Shown here one piece after another: positions 1-13,521 of a stretch of 64,000 nt of DNA; within the stretch, counting starts at the first letter, position 1; every line of letters starts with the position of its first letter. Both the position numbers and the translations under genes were made by a program. The stretch is taken from positions 56,668,386-56,732,385 of the forward strand of contig CM049322.1 in the NCBI GenBank assembly GCA_026874595.1, read 5' to 3'. The DNA comes from Sipunculus nudus. Lineage: Eukaryota; Annelida; Sipuncula; Golfingiida; Sipunculidae. The notes beneath the pieces were generated by a model. That model searched no databases. It saw only the letters and a program-made list of their open reading frames with translations, and was not told where the DNA came from.

Positions 1-698
1 ATGTCTGCAGCGTAAACGTAAATATAGGTGGCGCCACCTGTCATAAAATCAGAAAAGCTATCCAGGAGGTATGCGCATGCCGAATTTCAGGTGAATTAGT
101 CAAGTCACTGCAGAGATATGAGTGATTTTAACCCAAGGCAGACGAACAGATGGACACTGTGCAAACATGGTTGCAGGTGGCGCCACCATTTTTTGTGTAT
201 GTTATAAAGCTCTCCAAGGGCTACATTTGTGCAAAACAATTTTCCTGATCGGTCAAACGGTTCCCGAGATATGAGATTGGATGTCTGCAGCATAAACGTG
301 AATGTAGGTGGCGCCACCTGTCATGAAATCAGAAAAGCTATCCAGGATGTATAAGCATGCCAAATTTTAGGTGAATTAGTCAAGTCACTGCAGAGATATG
401 GGCAGAGATATCTCCAAGGGCTACATTAGTGCAAAACAATTTTCCTGATCGGTCAAACCGTTCCCGAGATATGTGGGTTTATGTGTGGAAACAGACGCAC
501 AAACGGACGCAGAGCGCAGAGGAAAGGTCATAGGTCAAAACAAAATCGGGGCGCAGCAGATCACATGTGACCCGAACATAATCCCGGGTTTCGTAAAATT
601 CCACCCAGCGGTTACGGAGGAGTTCTCCGGACACCTACGCGGCGGCGGCGGCGTGCAGCTGAAAACATAGTATCCGCAAAACTCTGTTTTGGCGGATA
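1..698 (-). mobile_element. Modular hairpin-ended repeat element, partial (cut by window edge)
   Basis: Minus-strand reading starts at the 671-698 hairpin and is colinear with the copy at 35146-36279: the CGCCGCCGCC stretch, then the block ending gcgtctgtttccacac, then alternating modules beginning ATATCTC. A unit of about 280 bp recurs (1-280 and 281-400 onward), each with GGTGGCGCCACC (27-38, 176-187, 307-318). No transposase is readable. I regard it as a non-autonomous DNA element; the superfamily is unknown. Confidence 0.7.
671..698. repeat. Terminal hairpin of the modular element
   Basis: TATCCGCAAAAC, a 3-nt loop, then GTTTTGGCGGATA: an inverted repeat with one bulged G. It is the reverse complement, apart from the loop, of the 28-nt end at 35146-35173, which supports this being a true element end. 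Confidence 0.75.
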
Positions 699-1304
699 CA
701 ATTACAGCACCTTCTGTGCATAACCACATACAAAGTAATTGTATGAGGGTAGCACCTTGTATGACTTCATTGGAGACCTGGATTAAAGGCCAGTGCTCTT
801 AATCCACAAAGTATTAATAGATGTCAGGGTAATCCACCTCAGGCCAGCATCTTGGATTGTCTGACCACAAAGAACCCTCAATAGCATATGAATCAGGCAG
901 CACTGTACCATCATCTGTGGTCAGTATGCGCATATACACCTGCTGGTGTTAATTGCTGGACATATGAGATGCTTTGTAAACTTAAGTTGCATGAATTTAA
1001 TTGTGAAGGAAGGAACATTCTGAAGGAAGCGTGGAGGCAGCCATTGTCTTACTCTTTGGAGTGACCAGTGCTGGACAAGTTTTGCCTCCAGCAGGAAACC
1101 CAGTGCATACCAATGAGGTCAGGTCATATTACAATGAGCGCGCGGAATTAGGTCTACAGTGAAGTGTTTACATCCCCTAGTTTGCGACCTGTCAGTCGCA
1201 GAGAATAATGTCAGCTGAATCAGTACGATAACAATAGAGGGTAGTTTACATCCCTATTCTTCTCTATGTGACAATGTATAGTCCATTTTACCTATGTAAA
1301 TGTA

Positions 1305-1319
1305 GGGGGGGGGGGGGGG
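1305..1319 (+). repeat. G15 homopolymer
   Basis: Uninterrupted run of 15 G in AT-rich DNA. Similar runs occur at 2434-2447, 7939-7954, 17370-17384 and, as C15, at 30807-30821. Confidence 0.95.
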
Positions 1320-2433
1320 ACCTACAAATCTCACAGAGTAATTATATTATACCAAAAAAGCAGAAATTGGGCATAGTTTTCTTTCTTAAAGTTTTTCATG
1401 GGATAATGTAAAAGTCCAATACAGCAGTCCCCGTACAATCGTTTATATGGGCCTGGGCTTTGACATTTATTATATCCGCTCTCCATATGTCGTCTTTCTT
1501 GTTAGACCTGCAGCCCAAACCAAAATTGTGGTTTAAACTCAAGCAACCATCAGTTTTTTTAAAAAAAATATCGCAACTGAAATGGGCCAGCTAGCTAGTG
1601 TATCTTTATCGATGGCGCCAAGATGGATTAAAATGCATACCGGACTCATACCCTAAATTAAGAAAGAAAAAAAAAAAATATTAGCCTATGACAGAGACAG
1701 ATCATACAATGGACCCACACTAGTAGTAGTCCATGAGCCAAGGGGGTTCAAGTTACCGGTACCACCTGGGATGGCATATTTTAATGTTACTATGACCTGT
1801 CTATAATATCAAATTTGATTTTGATTTTTGTATAGACCTAATAACTGTGTCAACTGAATATAGGCCTACCTTTGAGAGACCATACGCATGTAAACATCGA
1901 TACTTAATCAAGGAAAATAGCATTTCAAGTCCTAGAATACGAAGTGCTGCTTTATTATTATTCAATGCACCTTGTTGTAATTTTTTTATCAAAGCTGATT
2001 TTTTTTTTCAACTTAAGCCCTAGTCACATTGTAAGAATATATTTTTACCACATAATATAAAACAACACTGGAATTAAAGTTTAACCACCAGATAGCCGAA
2101 AGGTCTGTCTTAATTTAGAATGCTAATTACTTACATGCCAAACATTATACTGCCAGTCAGCGCAAGGGGTGTACGCTAAACAGAAACGGAGGGTATGAAT
2201 TGGGTGTACGCTTTACTAAAAATCTGGAGGGTTACAGGCTACTCAACCATTTGCGTAACGACCTCGATTTCCTTAAACGAACGTGGGGACCCCAGCTACT
2301 CCCTAAGTGAATACCTGCGGGCCATAGAGGTCTACCCTCCAGGCCCGCCAACTGGTGAGTGACAAGATTCCCCTCTCTGACCACCTGCCTCTGAATTATC
2401 ATCTGGGCATCAATGGGCGAGTCCACTTATAGT

Positions 2434-2447
2434 GGGGGGGGGGGGGG
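2434..2447 (+). repeat. G14 homopolymer
   Basis: Run of 14 G following a short GC-richer stretch (2230-2420) with no recognisable coding content. Confidence 0.95.
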
Positions 2448-3065
2448 TATCTATTAAGAGAATATTGAATATCTTAATTCCCTCCCCAGTTAACGAAAAA
2501 AGTTAACCTTTTTTTTCTTTTTTTTTTTCTTTTAACTAAAAGGATATTACATTAATATAAGGGTTACAGGAATTAGGATGGAAATGCATGCACTTAAACC
2601 TTTGGATGAAAAGAAACCTGGCTGGACAGTTCAAATTACCAGGAAAAACGAAATGTTCCTTTTGATCTGGCAGTATTTATCATATATAACCAGTAATGTC
2701 TTAAAGTGTTCCCCATCCCCAATTTGTTATTGTTCCAGCATCATGCGGCAGCATTATTCATATATCAATGTGCTTGTGGCCCTGAGCCCATTGGATGTAA
2801 AATGTCTTTTCCTTATAAGGTGATAAGTCCATTTGCATATTTATTAATTTATTATTATTTTTTAAATATATATGTAAGGATCACTGCTGCTTAGCAACAT
2901 CGGCTGTATTCCTCGTACTGTAGCTCTCTTGGTATACTGGTGTGTGCAGGAGGCAGAACATATATATGTCTTGTCCTGCAACAATTAAAAACAAAGCAGC
3001 AGTATCTATTCCACACAACTTGTATCACAATATATAAAAAATGAACAACTTTGTCATTAAATTCA

Positions 3066-3067
<2 letters not shown>

Positions 3068-3118
<51 letters not shown>
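3068..3118. repeat. (TA)n microsatellite
   Basis: About 25 perfect TA units. Confidence 0.95.
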
Positions 3119-3119
<1 letters not shown>

Positions 3120-6100
3120 TTTAATGAGCACCCCTCAGAGCTTACATACATTGCTAACTTGACATACAATGCTGATTTGGTTATTGTTACAATTATCATA
3201 TACAGGTTGACTGAAGAATATAATCAGCTCATTGAATGCTAGTATAAATCCATTCTCTTGCAAGCGGCTTATGAAAAAGGACGAAGGGTTGCTGGTTACT
3301 CCCATCACCGTTGCGTAACAGTCACCTTCACACGCCTAGAACCCAACTAATATCCTGAAATTCCCTTCACTAATAATGCATAACGACTGTTTGCGTGAAA
3401 ATGTTTAACTTGAATTGTGAAAAGAAGTAACACGAAACATGAATAGCTGGGATAAAGATGCGCTGTGGATAAAATTTGTTGCTCCAATGAAGTACGTCAA
3501 AGTTTGTATGGAAAGCTACAGTAAAAGTCTGTATGTTTCCTGTTTTCTTAATCCCTCCTGGTATATAGCTGACATTTACATATATACAAAAAATCCATTG
3601 ATCTGAAATTATCTCTTGTATCTGGCCTGTTCGAGCCTTCAAAATGAACAAACAGATAAATGATGTGACTATTGGTTGGTAACGTTATAGGTACATGTCA
3701 TATGCCAGGTGTTTGATAGACATCAGACTTGTTATTAAACGGGGTCATTATTGGCCTGTTGAAGGTCTTTGGTTGTATCTCTGACACTGCGGGCTAATGA
3801 TGAGTTTTAAGGGATGAAGATAAAGAAATGCCATCCTCCATATAGGTCTTTATTTCCTGTGTTACCAAATCTGATACCAGCAGTACGGAAGGGTAGTATA
3901 AACTTGGGACCATAGTGCAGTATTTTATGTATTTTCCACGTAAACGGGGCATGCGTTTTTGTAAAAGATTTTAACAGGTACCTACAACCTTTAAGCTGCT
4001 TTGTATCTTTTTGTTTTGATAAATGAAAGGTTAATTGTAACAAGTTACTTTACTGTTACCAACATAATTGATATCAAATTGATCGTAGAGACATACATAT
4101 ATATATATATATACATACATAGTAAAGGAACTTAAAGGCTATATTAATTGAGGTCAACCCTGTGTGAAGCTTTATTTGTTTGTTAATGAGGTGAATACCC
4201 AAGCATGAACTCTCCGCGTTTTTAATTCTAGACAACACAGAAATATATTCTGTTTCTCAGACAGAACAAGATATGTTAAGTGAACATGGATTATTCAGTG
4301 TAGAGCATGTACTATGTCTGGTATGTTGTTTACTACATAAGGGTTTTCATTAATAGTTTAGATAATTTATCAACTTCTTGCTCAAATAATTCAAACTTCA
4401 TGCTTATTGTATTTATAGCCTTTAAGCTATTTTATGAGGTACAGGCATATCTCCGTTGATACTACTGATTTTCGCTTCGGTGGACATTAGCCACTCTAAC
4501 CTCACATGTTTCGGCAATTCCCTGTAAAAAAATCGCAAGGGCCAATTTCTCATGCGATCTACGGGTATTCAACATTGTTTCCTATTAGAATAACTCGTAA
4601 AACAAAATTCACATACTTTATTATGTCCATGAAACTATAACTTCTGGATCGGGTGCTCTTCATTCATCTTGATTTTATATGCCTATCTACTTTAAGTATC
4701 TTTAGCGCAGAGTTAAAGAGCGACGAGGACTCGCTGGAAATTTAGTTTCCAATTGCGTAAACCCTGCCAGGACATCGCTGACAGGTCCAAACGAGGAGCT
4801 TCGGTCGAGTTAAAGAGCGTCGGAAGAGTTTCAAACGATTTCACAATATATCATTGAAAATATTTCTGACTGGAAAGGTAATTTAACATCAAATTTTTAT
4901 GTCATATTATTATATTTTTTTTTACGTTGTCATTCTCTGGTTTGTTTGGACTATTCGTATGATGAAAATATTTCCAATTTATATGTTAGCTGTCTTGAGA
5001 ATTCCTTCCCTCCTGATGACGGCATTGAGCCTTATTCCATTTCATTTAGATCATTGACCAGATCCGTTGTGGCAGCTTTAGATGACATGTAGTTCCCAAA
5101 GTTAACTTTGTAGCCTGGAATGCTTGACTCTGATGAATTTGTCCGGGGCTTCGAAACAGCCTTTCTAATGGTGAACGTGGTGATGTCTATCAAGGAAACG
5201 ACACAAAGACAATTTGAACTCGGTTAGATGATAGAACATTGTGTGGCAGATAAAGGTTTCCCCAACAGTCACCATAACTTAACTCAGGAAATTAAAAAAA
5301 AGAGGAAGACAGCTCTAGTTGAATTTGTTTGGAGACAGTGAAAGAATACATTGATTTGACTGACATGAGAAATATCTGTATATTTGTTTCACCATCTAAA
5401 GACAAAGAAACCCTCACTTGGTTTTATGAAGCTGCTTGGACGCAATTGTGCACACCACTCAAATGCTGCCACAGTAGTTCTAGTCACTGACCCATACGAT
5501 ATTGAACAATACATCAGAGACAATGTTCATTAGACAGACAACAGTGAAAGCATACATTACAAAGACAGCAAGCATAACAATACAAGCTAATATTCAATGA
5601 CAGGTCCAAGAGTTTATACAGAACATGGTAGGACTAAAACAACTTCCACTGTTATGAGTGAAAACAAGTTCAGGGTACACCAACACCTGACAACAGTATT
5701 GCAACCTAAAACAACTATCTGTTATGTAAATTTTATGGGGAAACCACAAAAATAAAGTAAAACGCTAGTATACAGACAGAAGGATACATCATTCTCATGC
5801 ACTTAAATGGCGAATGTTTTTGCAATAAAACGTGTAGAATATGTTGCTCCTCTGTTCATATGGACTGGTTCACGTGCATCCTTTTGATCATGATGCCTTT
5901 ATCTGCTGATCAAAAAAAGTGTAATGAACAGTTAAAAGGCCCATTCCTGATTGGAAATTTCGTTATTCTCTACTGGTATTCCATCACATTTGCCAAACTC
6001 AACTCTGTCAAATGTGTCTTTTTGAAAACGATAAGCAAAACAAGAATAATTCAGTATTTATTATCATGAGGGTAATCCAAAATTATGGTGGACATCTTGA

Positions 6101-7938
6101 AAAGCGCCCTCTGTTGGCATTAGCCAAGACATTAGTGAGGACCGCCCCAAGTGACCTTCAAACAATTTTCCATATACATTTGTCACAGATTATTAGTTAT
6201 TTTCCTCTGTTACAGACGACACCGTCAAAATCGACAATTTATTTTTTTTGTAATGTACTTTGTATGTTGGCAAGATGATTTTTATCTGGCAGCAAATTTC
6301 ATTTTGTTTGCAAATTTGTAATTTTACATAATTTGTCCTGTGAATGAAAGGACACTTGATAGTAACTGAATTTTTGTATGAAACTCTGTTAAAATGTAAA
6401 TGACATAACACACATTTTTCAATTAAAGAAAATGTAGTTGTATATTTTATTATTGAAAAATAGTAGAATCTGTATAAAAAAAAACAAAAACAGACACCTT
6501 ACACGCCATGAAGTAACCTATAAATGCCTGAATATTCAACTATTTTGCCTTTTTAGGGCTATGATTTAACAACAGAAACATTAAGTCGTCATGTTTTAAA
6601 AATGAGATGTACAGGGAAGTGTCTCTCATAAATGGCGAATATAAAAAAAGGCTACCACTTATACACTGCTGTCATACGTAGATTTATGTAAAGTAGAGAA
6701 AGAGAACTTTCAGAACATATAGTTCCGTCTGTCACCCTGCTTGTCTGGAGTACCTTTCTTTCAATGCGACTGTAGATATTTGAACGAGCATGTAGCGTCA
6801 TAAATATCAAGACAAAATCATATTCAAAATTTCTTTTAATTATATAAGTTCATTGGTTATTTCAGACTTGAGAAATATCATTCAAAGCATCATGTCAAAG
6901 CATTGGATCATACGAATATATATATGGGATCGGGAACCATAACATGTGCTCAGTTTTTTTCTAAAATATGTCAAAGACGAACGTGGATTTTCAGCAATAA
7001 CGGTGCTCTTTATTTGTCAGCTGAGCGTCATGGCCTTATGGCCATTTGTTAATTTCTAAATATCCTGATTTCGACAACTGATTTCAGATAAAGGTGGCAC
7101 ATTTTGTAAAAGGAGATAGGAGATCGAAATCTCACCTAAGAACGAATTTTACATGTTATAATATAAAAGTTTCAACTGGTTTAAGATCAGATGCAGTAGA
7201 TCGTGTTGCTTAACACTCTGGTTGTCGAGGTAGGTGTAGGTTAGTAGTGAGGGGATTTGTCTTAGGATCTGAAGGTCCAGAGTCCGCAACGTGTTTGATG
7301 CCTGAACAGTAAAATAGATAAATCTCGACAGAGATCTCCGACGTTCACTTATATGTAACATCAGGTTAATACTTGTATTTCTAACCCCATGCATGCAAAA
7401 CCTCAAATCCAGAAGACTTTACAATAACACTTTAATAAGTCTATCGGTTATAAAGGTATAAAGCCACAGTCCTTCCAAAAGTTGAGTTTCACTAAAAGCA
7501 AGTAAATATGCTCTGAAACCTCTTATGGGTCAGTCATTAGTCACCGAATTTGACTTTTTGCTACTAGGTTTTACCTCATGTGTTACAGAAACATGGTGAA
7601 CACAAGATATAAACAATACAGATAATAAGAATATAAAAACGTAATTTGAGGTGAATGGTCATTGATATTTTATCCATTTAAAGAAGAAGTAACAGTGGAG
7701 TCCCATAGGTTACAGCATTGACGACGACAACGAGGATTATGGTCAGGAAAGTTTATCCACTGATCCATTCAAATATAATCCATTTACTTCTTAAGGCCTT
7801 AAGTTTCATATTTCTAATTTCCTTGAAATTGTTCACTTAGATACTGTAAACTTAGAAAAAGCACACAGGAAAATAATCTCCGATAGGAGCCACATGCAAT
7901 GTTTAAGTGAGAAATAAATGTATTAAGCATTGATTCTC

Positions 7939-7954
7939 GGGGGGGGGGGGGGGG
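7939..7954 (+). repeat. G16 homopolymer, paralogous to 17370
   Basis: Run of 16 G, then ta and gggg, then a pyrimidine-rich segment, downstream of the GST pseudogene. The same position in the intact unit has G15. Confidence 0.95.
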
Positions 7955-8525
7955 TAGGGGGCGCCAAAGTGCGCTCAATTTGGACACCGTTCGCACCCTT
8001 ATTTTTCAAGATACTCACAGGTGAAACGTATTAAATATGTGTGTACCTATTTTTCAGTTATGCCTGTTCCAAATAATCTAAAGCAGATCTTCTCTGTAAC
8101 TTTCGAAAATATCGTACAAATACAACAAATCTTTATTATGCCTTTAAGGTAAATGTAAAGAGAGTGAGAATTTTAACGAAATCTCAATTAATTATATCAC
8201 TACTCTTAACATTAGTTATTTGCCATAGTATCATTTTAAGAGTATTAGAAGAGTACTCTTGTAACCATAACAACAGATGAATAAATTGGTCACAATATCA
8301 AAAGATGAGTATCTTACGCACCGTAACAACAAATGATTAACATATATAAGTTAGCTTGTATTAACTCATTTCAAATAACATATATTGATAACAGCCGAGC
8401 ACCTTAACTGTATAACAGTTTGACCGAAGCCATTTAACATGAATAGAATAGAATGCAGATGTAGAAATCCCGCCGTGATTATTATATTCCTTTAATCTCG
8501 TTTTAGCGTTTCAGCTGATGGTTGA

Positions 8526-8607
8526 TTACTCTGCACCAGTTATGGCCATCCTGTTGATGATTGGATTCTTCATGAATTTCGGCGACTCCACATACTTCTT
8601 GATAGCT
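8526..8607 (-). pseudogene. GST-mu pseudogene exon 8 remnant
   Basis: Reads [20 protein letters not shown] then AITGAE and TAA. The start of the exon and the AG acceptor are eroded. The C-terminal Gly-Gly is replaced. Confidence 0.85.
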
Positions 8608-9827
8608 CACAGAGTTAAAATAAGCAAAATGAGTGAATGTCATGTCTCGTAATTTGCCTCAGATTGACTCACAGCGAATCCCTGTTGGCATCACATTTAT
8701 AATATGAGATATTCATATGTGAAGGATGCTTGCTACTTTCAGCAGATATCCCGTGCATTTGGCATGTTATCTGCTATTTATATCAGATGTACCGTTAAAA
8801 TCAGTAAAACATAAATATATAACAAAACACGAAAAATTTTGTGCATTGAGAAATATTCATATAATCAGAGAGCTGAAATTTTAGGAGAGAACATATTCGT
8901 ACTGAAGACGTCAGATCTCTGAATGACTTGTGCATGTTTGTATGCATTGCAGAAATTGGTCAAATTTGAACGAAAACTCGCAAGTCTTGCAAGTTATCCT
9001 AGCCTCTTCAGGGTTTTACAGGCGTGCTAGAGCTCGTGAGGGTCTCATTAAGAGCTCTTTAAACCATGTTTTTATTTTCTATTGTGAAAAAAATGAATGA
9101 ACGTTTTGCTTCTGCAACTGGGGTAGGCTGATTCAGTCTACGGATGAACATTTCTTTATTCAAACATTACATATGACAGTATAAAGTGTTTTTTTTATAT
9201 TTCGTTGATTCGCTATTAACATGGCAAAATAAGAGAACTAATATGAAGATTTGTAATAGCAGGTTTCATGGGGCAGTAGTTCACATATAAAACTTGGTCT
9301 CGGGGTGACAACAGATATACTTACAAAGAAAACCAGAGATAGACCGAAGGGTTCCTCGTTATCAAATTTTACACTTTTAAAGAAAATAAAAATTAAGTAA
9401 CATTCCATGAAAAATGCTTAACATTTACAAAATTAATTCTGTAAGTTTCCAAACTTAATTGATTTCGCGTACCAACATTTCAGATCACCAAGTCCTTTCC
9501 TGTTTTTTTAGATGTATGTGAATCTGCTCCTGTGCACTCTTTTGTAAGTTTTATCATAACATTTTATTGAATATTAGGAAACCAAAGTGGTGGAGAATTA
9601 AAGGTAACACATTTTTGCGAATTTTATGTATAAAATAATTGATGGAAAAATTCTATAAAATATACAAGGTTCCTTATTCCATCATCAGTCCAATGCAGAA
9701 GTAAAGGTATATCGAACAGGAGAGACGTTTGAAGAAACAATGCTAAATTAAATAATATTCGGATTTTAAAAATAAATTTTATTCATTAAGAATCAAATGT
9801 TAGAGCAGAAGTTAATAATCCGCTTTG

Positions 9828-9928
9828 AAAGTCAGGATTGTAACAGAAACGAACCCATCTACTTTTAAAGTCCTTGGCCTGTTCCATGCACAGGTCCATA
9901 CGCTGTTTCTCTACCTCGCTCGTGCCGC
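9828..9928 (-). pseudogene. GST-mu pseudogene exon 5 (both splice sites lost)
   Basis: Open frame reading [20 protein letters not shown] then KSRWVRFCYNPDF, close to the intact exon and retaining the Asp106 and Tyr116 equivalents. The acceptor AG has become AT and the donor GT has become CA, so correct splicing is not possible although the frame is open. Confidence 0.9.
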
Positions 9929-10660
9929 ATAGCAAGTTAAACAGTCGGATGTTTAAAGTGCTTAGAATCATATTGTGATTCATTATAGAGCCATTGTATC
10001 TTAAATTCATTAGCATAACCTAATATGCTACCTGTTACACGATTGATGATGAAATGAAGGACGGCGGAGAAGGACCGATAGTTATAAATTCGCCCCTTGA
10101 CCTAAAATGGATAAAAAAGCGTATGGTCTTGTTACACTATTGAAACTGACCATCAGCAATAGTGTTTCAGGAATAATACAGCAACTCACAGCTGAGAAAA
10201 TGGTTGAGAAGTTGCAGTAATTTGGCTGACTAAAAAAAGGCAAGCCATCAGATTCTGGGTACGTTTTCCCATTCCCTATGGTTTTATCGTCATCTATGAT
10301 TATTTTTAGACACTGTATTTATTTATTTATATTTCCCACGAATGGGTTTATGCTCATCTTAATATTTTTAGTCCATATGCAACATTTTTACTAATAGATA
10401 TTGAACAGGATCTCAGCCGCTATGTTTGCAGCATGTCAACAAACAGGGATCTAAAAGGCAAGGCCTAAATCAGAGGTGATTTGTTTATGTTCTTGGATAG
10501 TTTGGAATCTCTGATAGCAGACATGTTGATTTCGTAAACCCATGCCTGACTTGTCCACTCCTCTATAACTTGACGGCTACAGAGCAGTAGCTTCTCGAAT
10601 TCCCTCAGCTTTAAATTCTTTTTTTTTATTTTCAGTATATATTCACTCTCTGTATGTGTA

Positions 10661-10742
10661 CAAGCTTGTACTTGCGGCCGAGGTACATGATGTCTGTTTT
10701 ACTTTGGGATAATTTATCATTCACATCCATGTAGTATTAACA
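10661..10742 (-). pseudogene. GST-mu pseudogene exon 4 (in-frame stop)
   Basis: Aligned to the intact exon without gaps, the second codon is TAA; the rest reads YYMDVNDKLSQSKTDIMYLG then RKYKL. Gln72-Ser73 is still readable. The 3' boundary has lost the GTAAG donor (CTTGTACAC). Confidence 0.88.
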
Positions 10743-11877
10743 CTGAAAACAAATATTAATATTTTTAATCACATAATACATATCAGTCAATTCCACTGAT
10801 TTAAAATCATATGTCGGGTAGGAAACATTGTTTAATTGTTAGACAAGAGCATGCTTTCTTATTCGACCACTCTATGGCCATCGGAATCTTTGAGTGTTTC
10901 GTAGATTTGTTAGTGAGTGAGGTACAGTGGCACCCAATTTCTCATACAACTAAAAGATTATATGTGGGGTGTATTCAAATAATCCAGCATCAACTTAAAT
11001 CACATATACATTCTAAAAACATATGTATACTGATATGCATCATAAGGCAGGGATAATACTAAACGCCACCATCTGAGCTATGGAGCTCATGGTATTGTTT
11101 ATAAAAATTCATTTAAATTAATACAGTTTAAAGTCATTGCATATATTACATCACTGCTAGTACTGAACTGACTGGGGAGATATTAATCATAAAGTAGTGG
11201 ATGCAGTCGACAGCTAGAGATAACAGAGACTTTGTTTACATAATAAAAACTGCCATCAGATAACGCACAAGTTTTATCACTACTCAGTTTTATCAGCTGG
11301 AGGTGCCCCCGATCTCTGAACACAGTACTTTTTGGTGCATGTGCACCTGGTTGCCAATACAATTGATACATTTAATACGGAAGGTTATATTTTGATAAAT
11401 TTGACATCTCCACAATTATATGGACAGCAAAGTTATATTCGCATTTTTTTGCTACATTTAGATGTATGTAAATCAGTGACTCATGTATGATTAAAAGTAA
11501 GTAAACATTTGTAATAATATATAATCTTACGGTATTGGTTCGTTTTTGGTTAAATACAGAGTTCCCCGGCAAAATAATCCCAGTGCACGGACATACTACC
11601 TATATTTACCTGTTTTGCACGTTGTTATGGTTCCTTTTATGAGTCAACCGAGTTAACTGAGGCCAAAACTTGCGCATGCAGAATACATCGTAAACAAGGA
11701 GAAAAAAAAAAATAAATAAAAGAAGCGCTGAAGAAACTTCATTTTTAAGCATAAAAAAAATCTTAATCTTGATTTGGGAAGATGCGCGGTATTATCATTA
11801 AGTGGCGTGCGTGCTATAATTGCTTTGTTCCACTGAGTGAGCCTGCTGTAAGTTTTCAACATGTAGACAGGTTTTAA

Positions 11878-13263
11878 CACATTCGCTGCCCAGCCAAATA
11901 TTCCCCCAGTGCCAGGGCCTGCAACAGTCTCATGGAGGTCCGGGTGAGTAAGTTCTAGGTGTGAAATGCTGATAACGAGGGTGTGAAGTCCACCTGGTGC
12001 AAGGGCCATAAAACTTGCCTGAGGTGTTATGCAAAGAAGGATGTCATAACCCTGTTCAGCCTAATTAGCTAATTAGGGCTACAGCCAGAAAGGACTTCAA
12101 AGGAAAGATGGCACAGGGGTTATGTAGTAGGTCAGGTGATGCGAGACGGAAAACCGCGCGAGTTTTTTTTTTTTCATTTTACAAACTTTTATTTTTACTG
12201 AAAATAATTAGTTTTGCTTTTCATTACGAACAAACTGATTCTACCAATCATTAATATTCTAAAAATTGTTTTATCTTTAATTACACACAGTCATTGAGTT
12301 ATTTACATACCGTGGCGACAGCATGATACAGTGGACCTCGTCATTGTCACCGTCAAACGAAGCCGGGAATTATACGAAAATTGCGTGTGATGAAAGTGTA
12401 ACCTAATATGATCAACTCTAGGCCTCATGATATAATACTTTATTATGAATTGTCTGAAAGTCATACGTCGGGGTGCATATGGTGAATTCCAAAGTGCGGT
12501 TGGGATTGTCGGTGCACAAAAGGGCCAACATGTTCCGCAAGTGATCGTCCGAGTTTGCTTTCAGAATTTTACAATTTACATGCACTTGTTGGCGGAGGTA
12601 CTTACACAAGCATTTTGCTTTCTCTAAATGTATAGGATACGTGAGATATCCCAATATGCCAAACCAATAATATGCAGCCGCGTTCTGATTACCCTGCCGA
12701 TCTGTGTGTCAGGCATGTGGCACGCGCCCTATTGTTGTTGATTGCGCAATAGGCTGTCCTCGCGGGGCAATAAACCTGAACGACTTCACGCCCTGCTATC
12801 TCGAATTCACACCTAAGGTGCGATGTGTCACACCTCCGTCTCACCAGCGGGTTTGAGGCAAGTAAGTGGCTAAAATACGCCTAAATATAAAACTAGAAAG
12901 ATTTTTATGCGGTCCTCGCTTTCGTTTGATTCTAAGGAATACTTCTACACGGTATCAATTTTACACTACAACGGGTCATGAACTTATTTCACGGTAAAGG
13001 ACAAAAGCCATGGATATTTTCACGCTCCCAAAACCTTTCTTGCTTTCGAGTTATCAAAAGCACTGATGAATTACAAATTTTGCTATTTCATGACAAGAAA
13101 CCAATTTATAAATGAACTACTACTCACCTGCGCAGAGTTTATTGATAAATTTAAGAGATTTCTTACTGAAAATTGCTGATAAATTCATGACGAGTATACC
13201 CGTCATAGGCACTGGGGGAATCAGAATATATGACGAGTATACTCGTCATAGGCAGCGAAAGTG
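11878..13263. mobile_element. Non-autonomous piggyBac-like element in pseudogene intron 3
   Basis: The left end is CACATTCGCTGCC and the right end GGCAGCGAAAGTG, inverted with 12 of 13 matches, flanked by TTAA at 11874-11877 and 13264-13267. TTAA targets are the hallmark of piggyBac-type transposition. A subterminal cccccagtgcc is also shared in inverted orientation. The right end carries two palindromes of the form ATGACGAGTATACTCGTCAT. The paralogous intron of the intact gene (near 27440) lacks the element, so insertion followed duplication or was lost there. No transposase ORF is visible; 12670-12860 is a locally GC-richer stretch of unknown origin. Confidence 0.72.
13187..13250. repeat. 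Paired palindromes at the right end of the piggyBac-like element
   Basis: 13187-13206 reads ATGACGAGTATACCCGTCAT (one mismatch from a palindrome). 13230-13249 reads ATGACGAGTATACTCGTCAT, perfect and extendable by one base pair on each side. They are 23 nt apart, each followed by agg and a GCC-type block, so the subterminal region is a duplicated unit. Confidence 0.8.
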
Positions 13264-13456
13264 TTAATCAAAAACGGTTTTCGAAGGAAATTTTAGTAGA
13301 TATATAAACATAATAAGGAGAAACACTTTATTTATATCACTATATTGAACATACCTGGTATGAGAAAGATCGCTTTCAGTAAGGACTGTATGACAGGCAG
13401 TTAAGAATGAACACCCGCTTGAACTGAAATAATGCAAATTAATACTATAGACTCAT

Positions 13457-13521
13457 ATTTGGGAAGTCTAATCCAGGTGAGTACTTGACGTCAAACATGC
13501 ACAATATGTCATAATCTGGCG
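13457..13521 (-). pseudogene. GST-mu pseudogene exon 3 (donor lost)
   Basis: Reads APDYDILCMFDVKYSPGLDF then PN in an open 65-nt frame. Trp46 of the intact protein is Met here, and the donor dinucleotide is AT instead of GT (AATATGAG against AATGTAAG). The acceptor TTACAG is preserved. Confidence 0.9.

Larger units (their letters stand above)
705..7380. other. Gene-poor interval
   Basis: No exon, RNA gene or transposon coding domain was recognised on either strand. It holds two G homopolymers, a (TA)n tract, a short TA tract at 4097-4112 and a GC-richer stretch at 2230-2420. 5012-5754 reads as protein-like in one frame but has about eight stops, no better than chance. Confidence 0.6.

Noticed and set aside
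2230-2430. GC-richer stretch suspected of being a retrotransposon gag/pol fragment
   Set aside because: No frame on either strand gave a recognisable motif.
5012-5754. Protein-like reading in one plus-strand frame (segments such as SDEFVRGFETAFLMVNVVMS and VVLVTDPYDIEQYIRD)
   Set aside because: About eight in-frame stops in 245 codons is close to what AT-rich random DNA gives, and no family was recognised.
11653-12009. 118-codon minus-strand frame
   Set aside because: It crosses the left border of the piggyBac-like element and a poly-A run, has no motif, and the paralogous intron does not preserve it.
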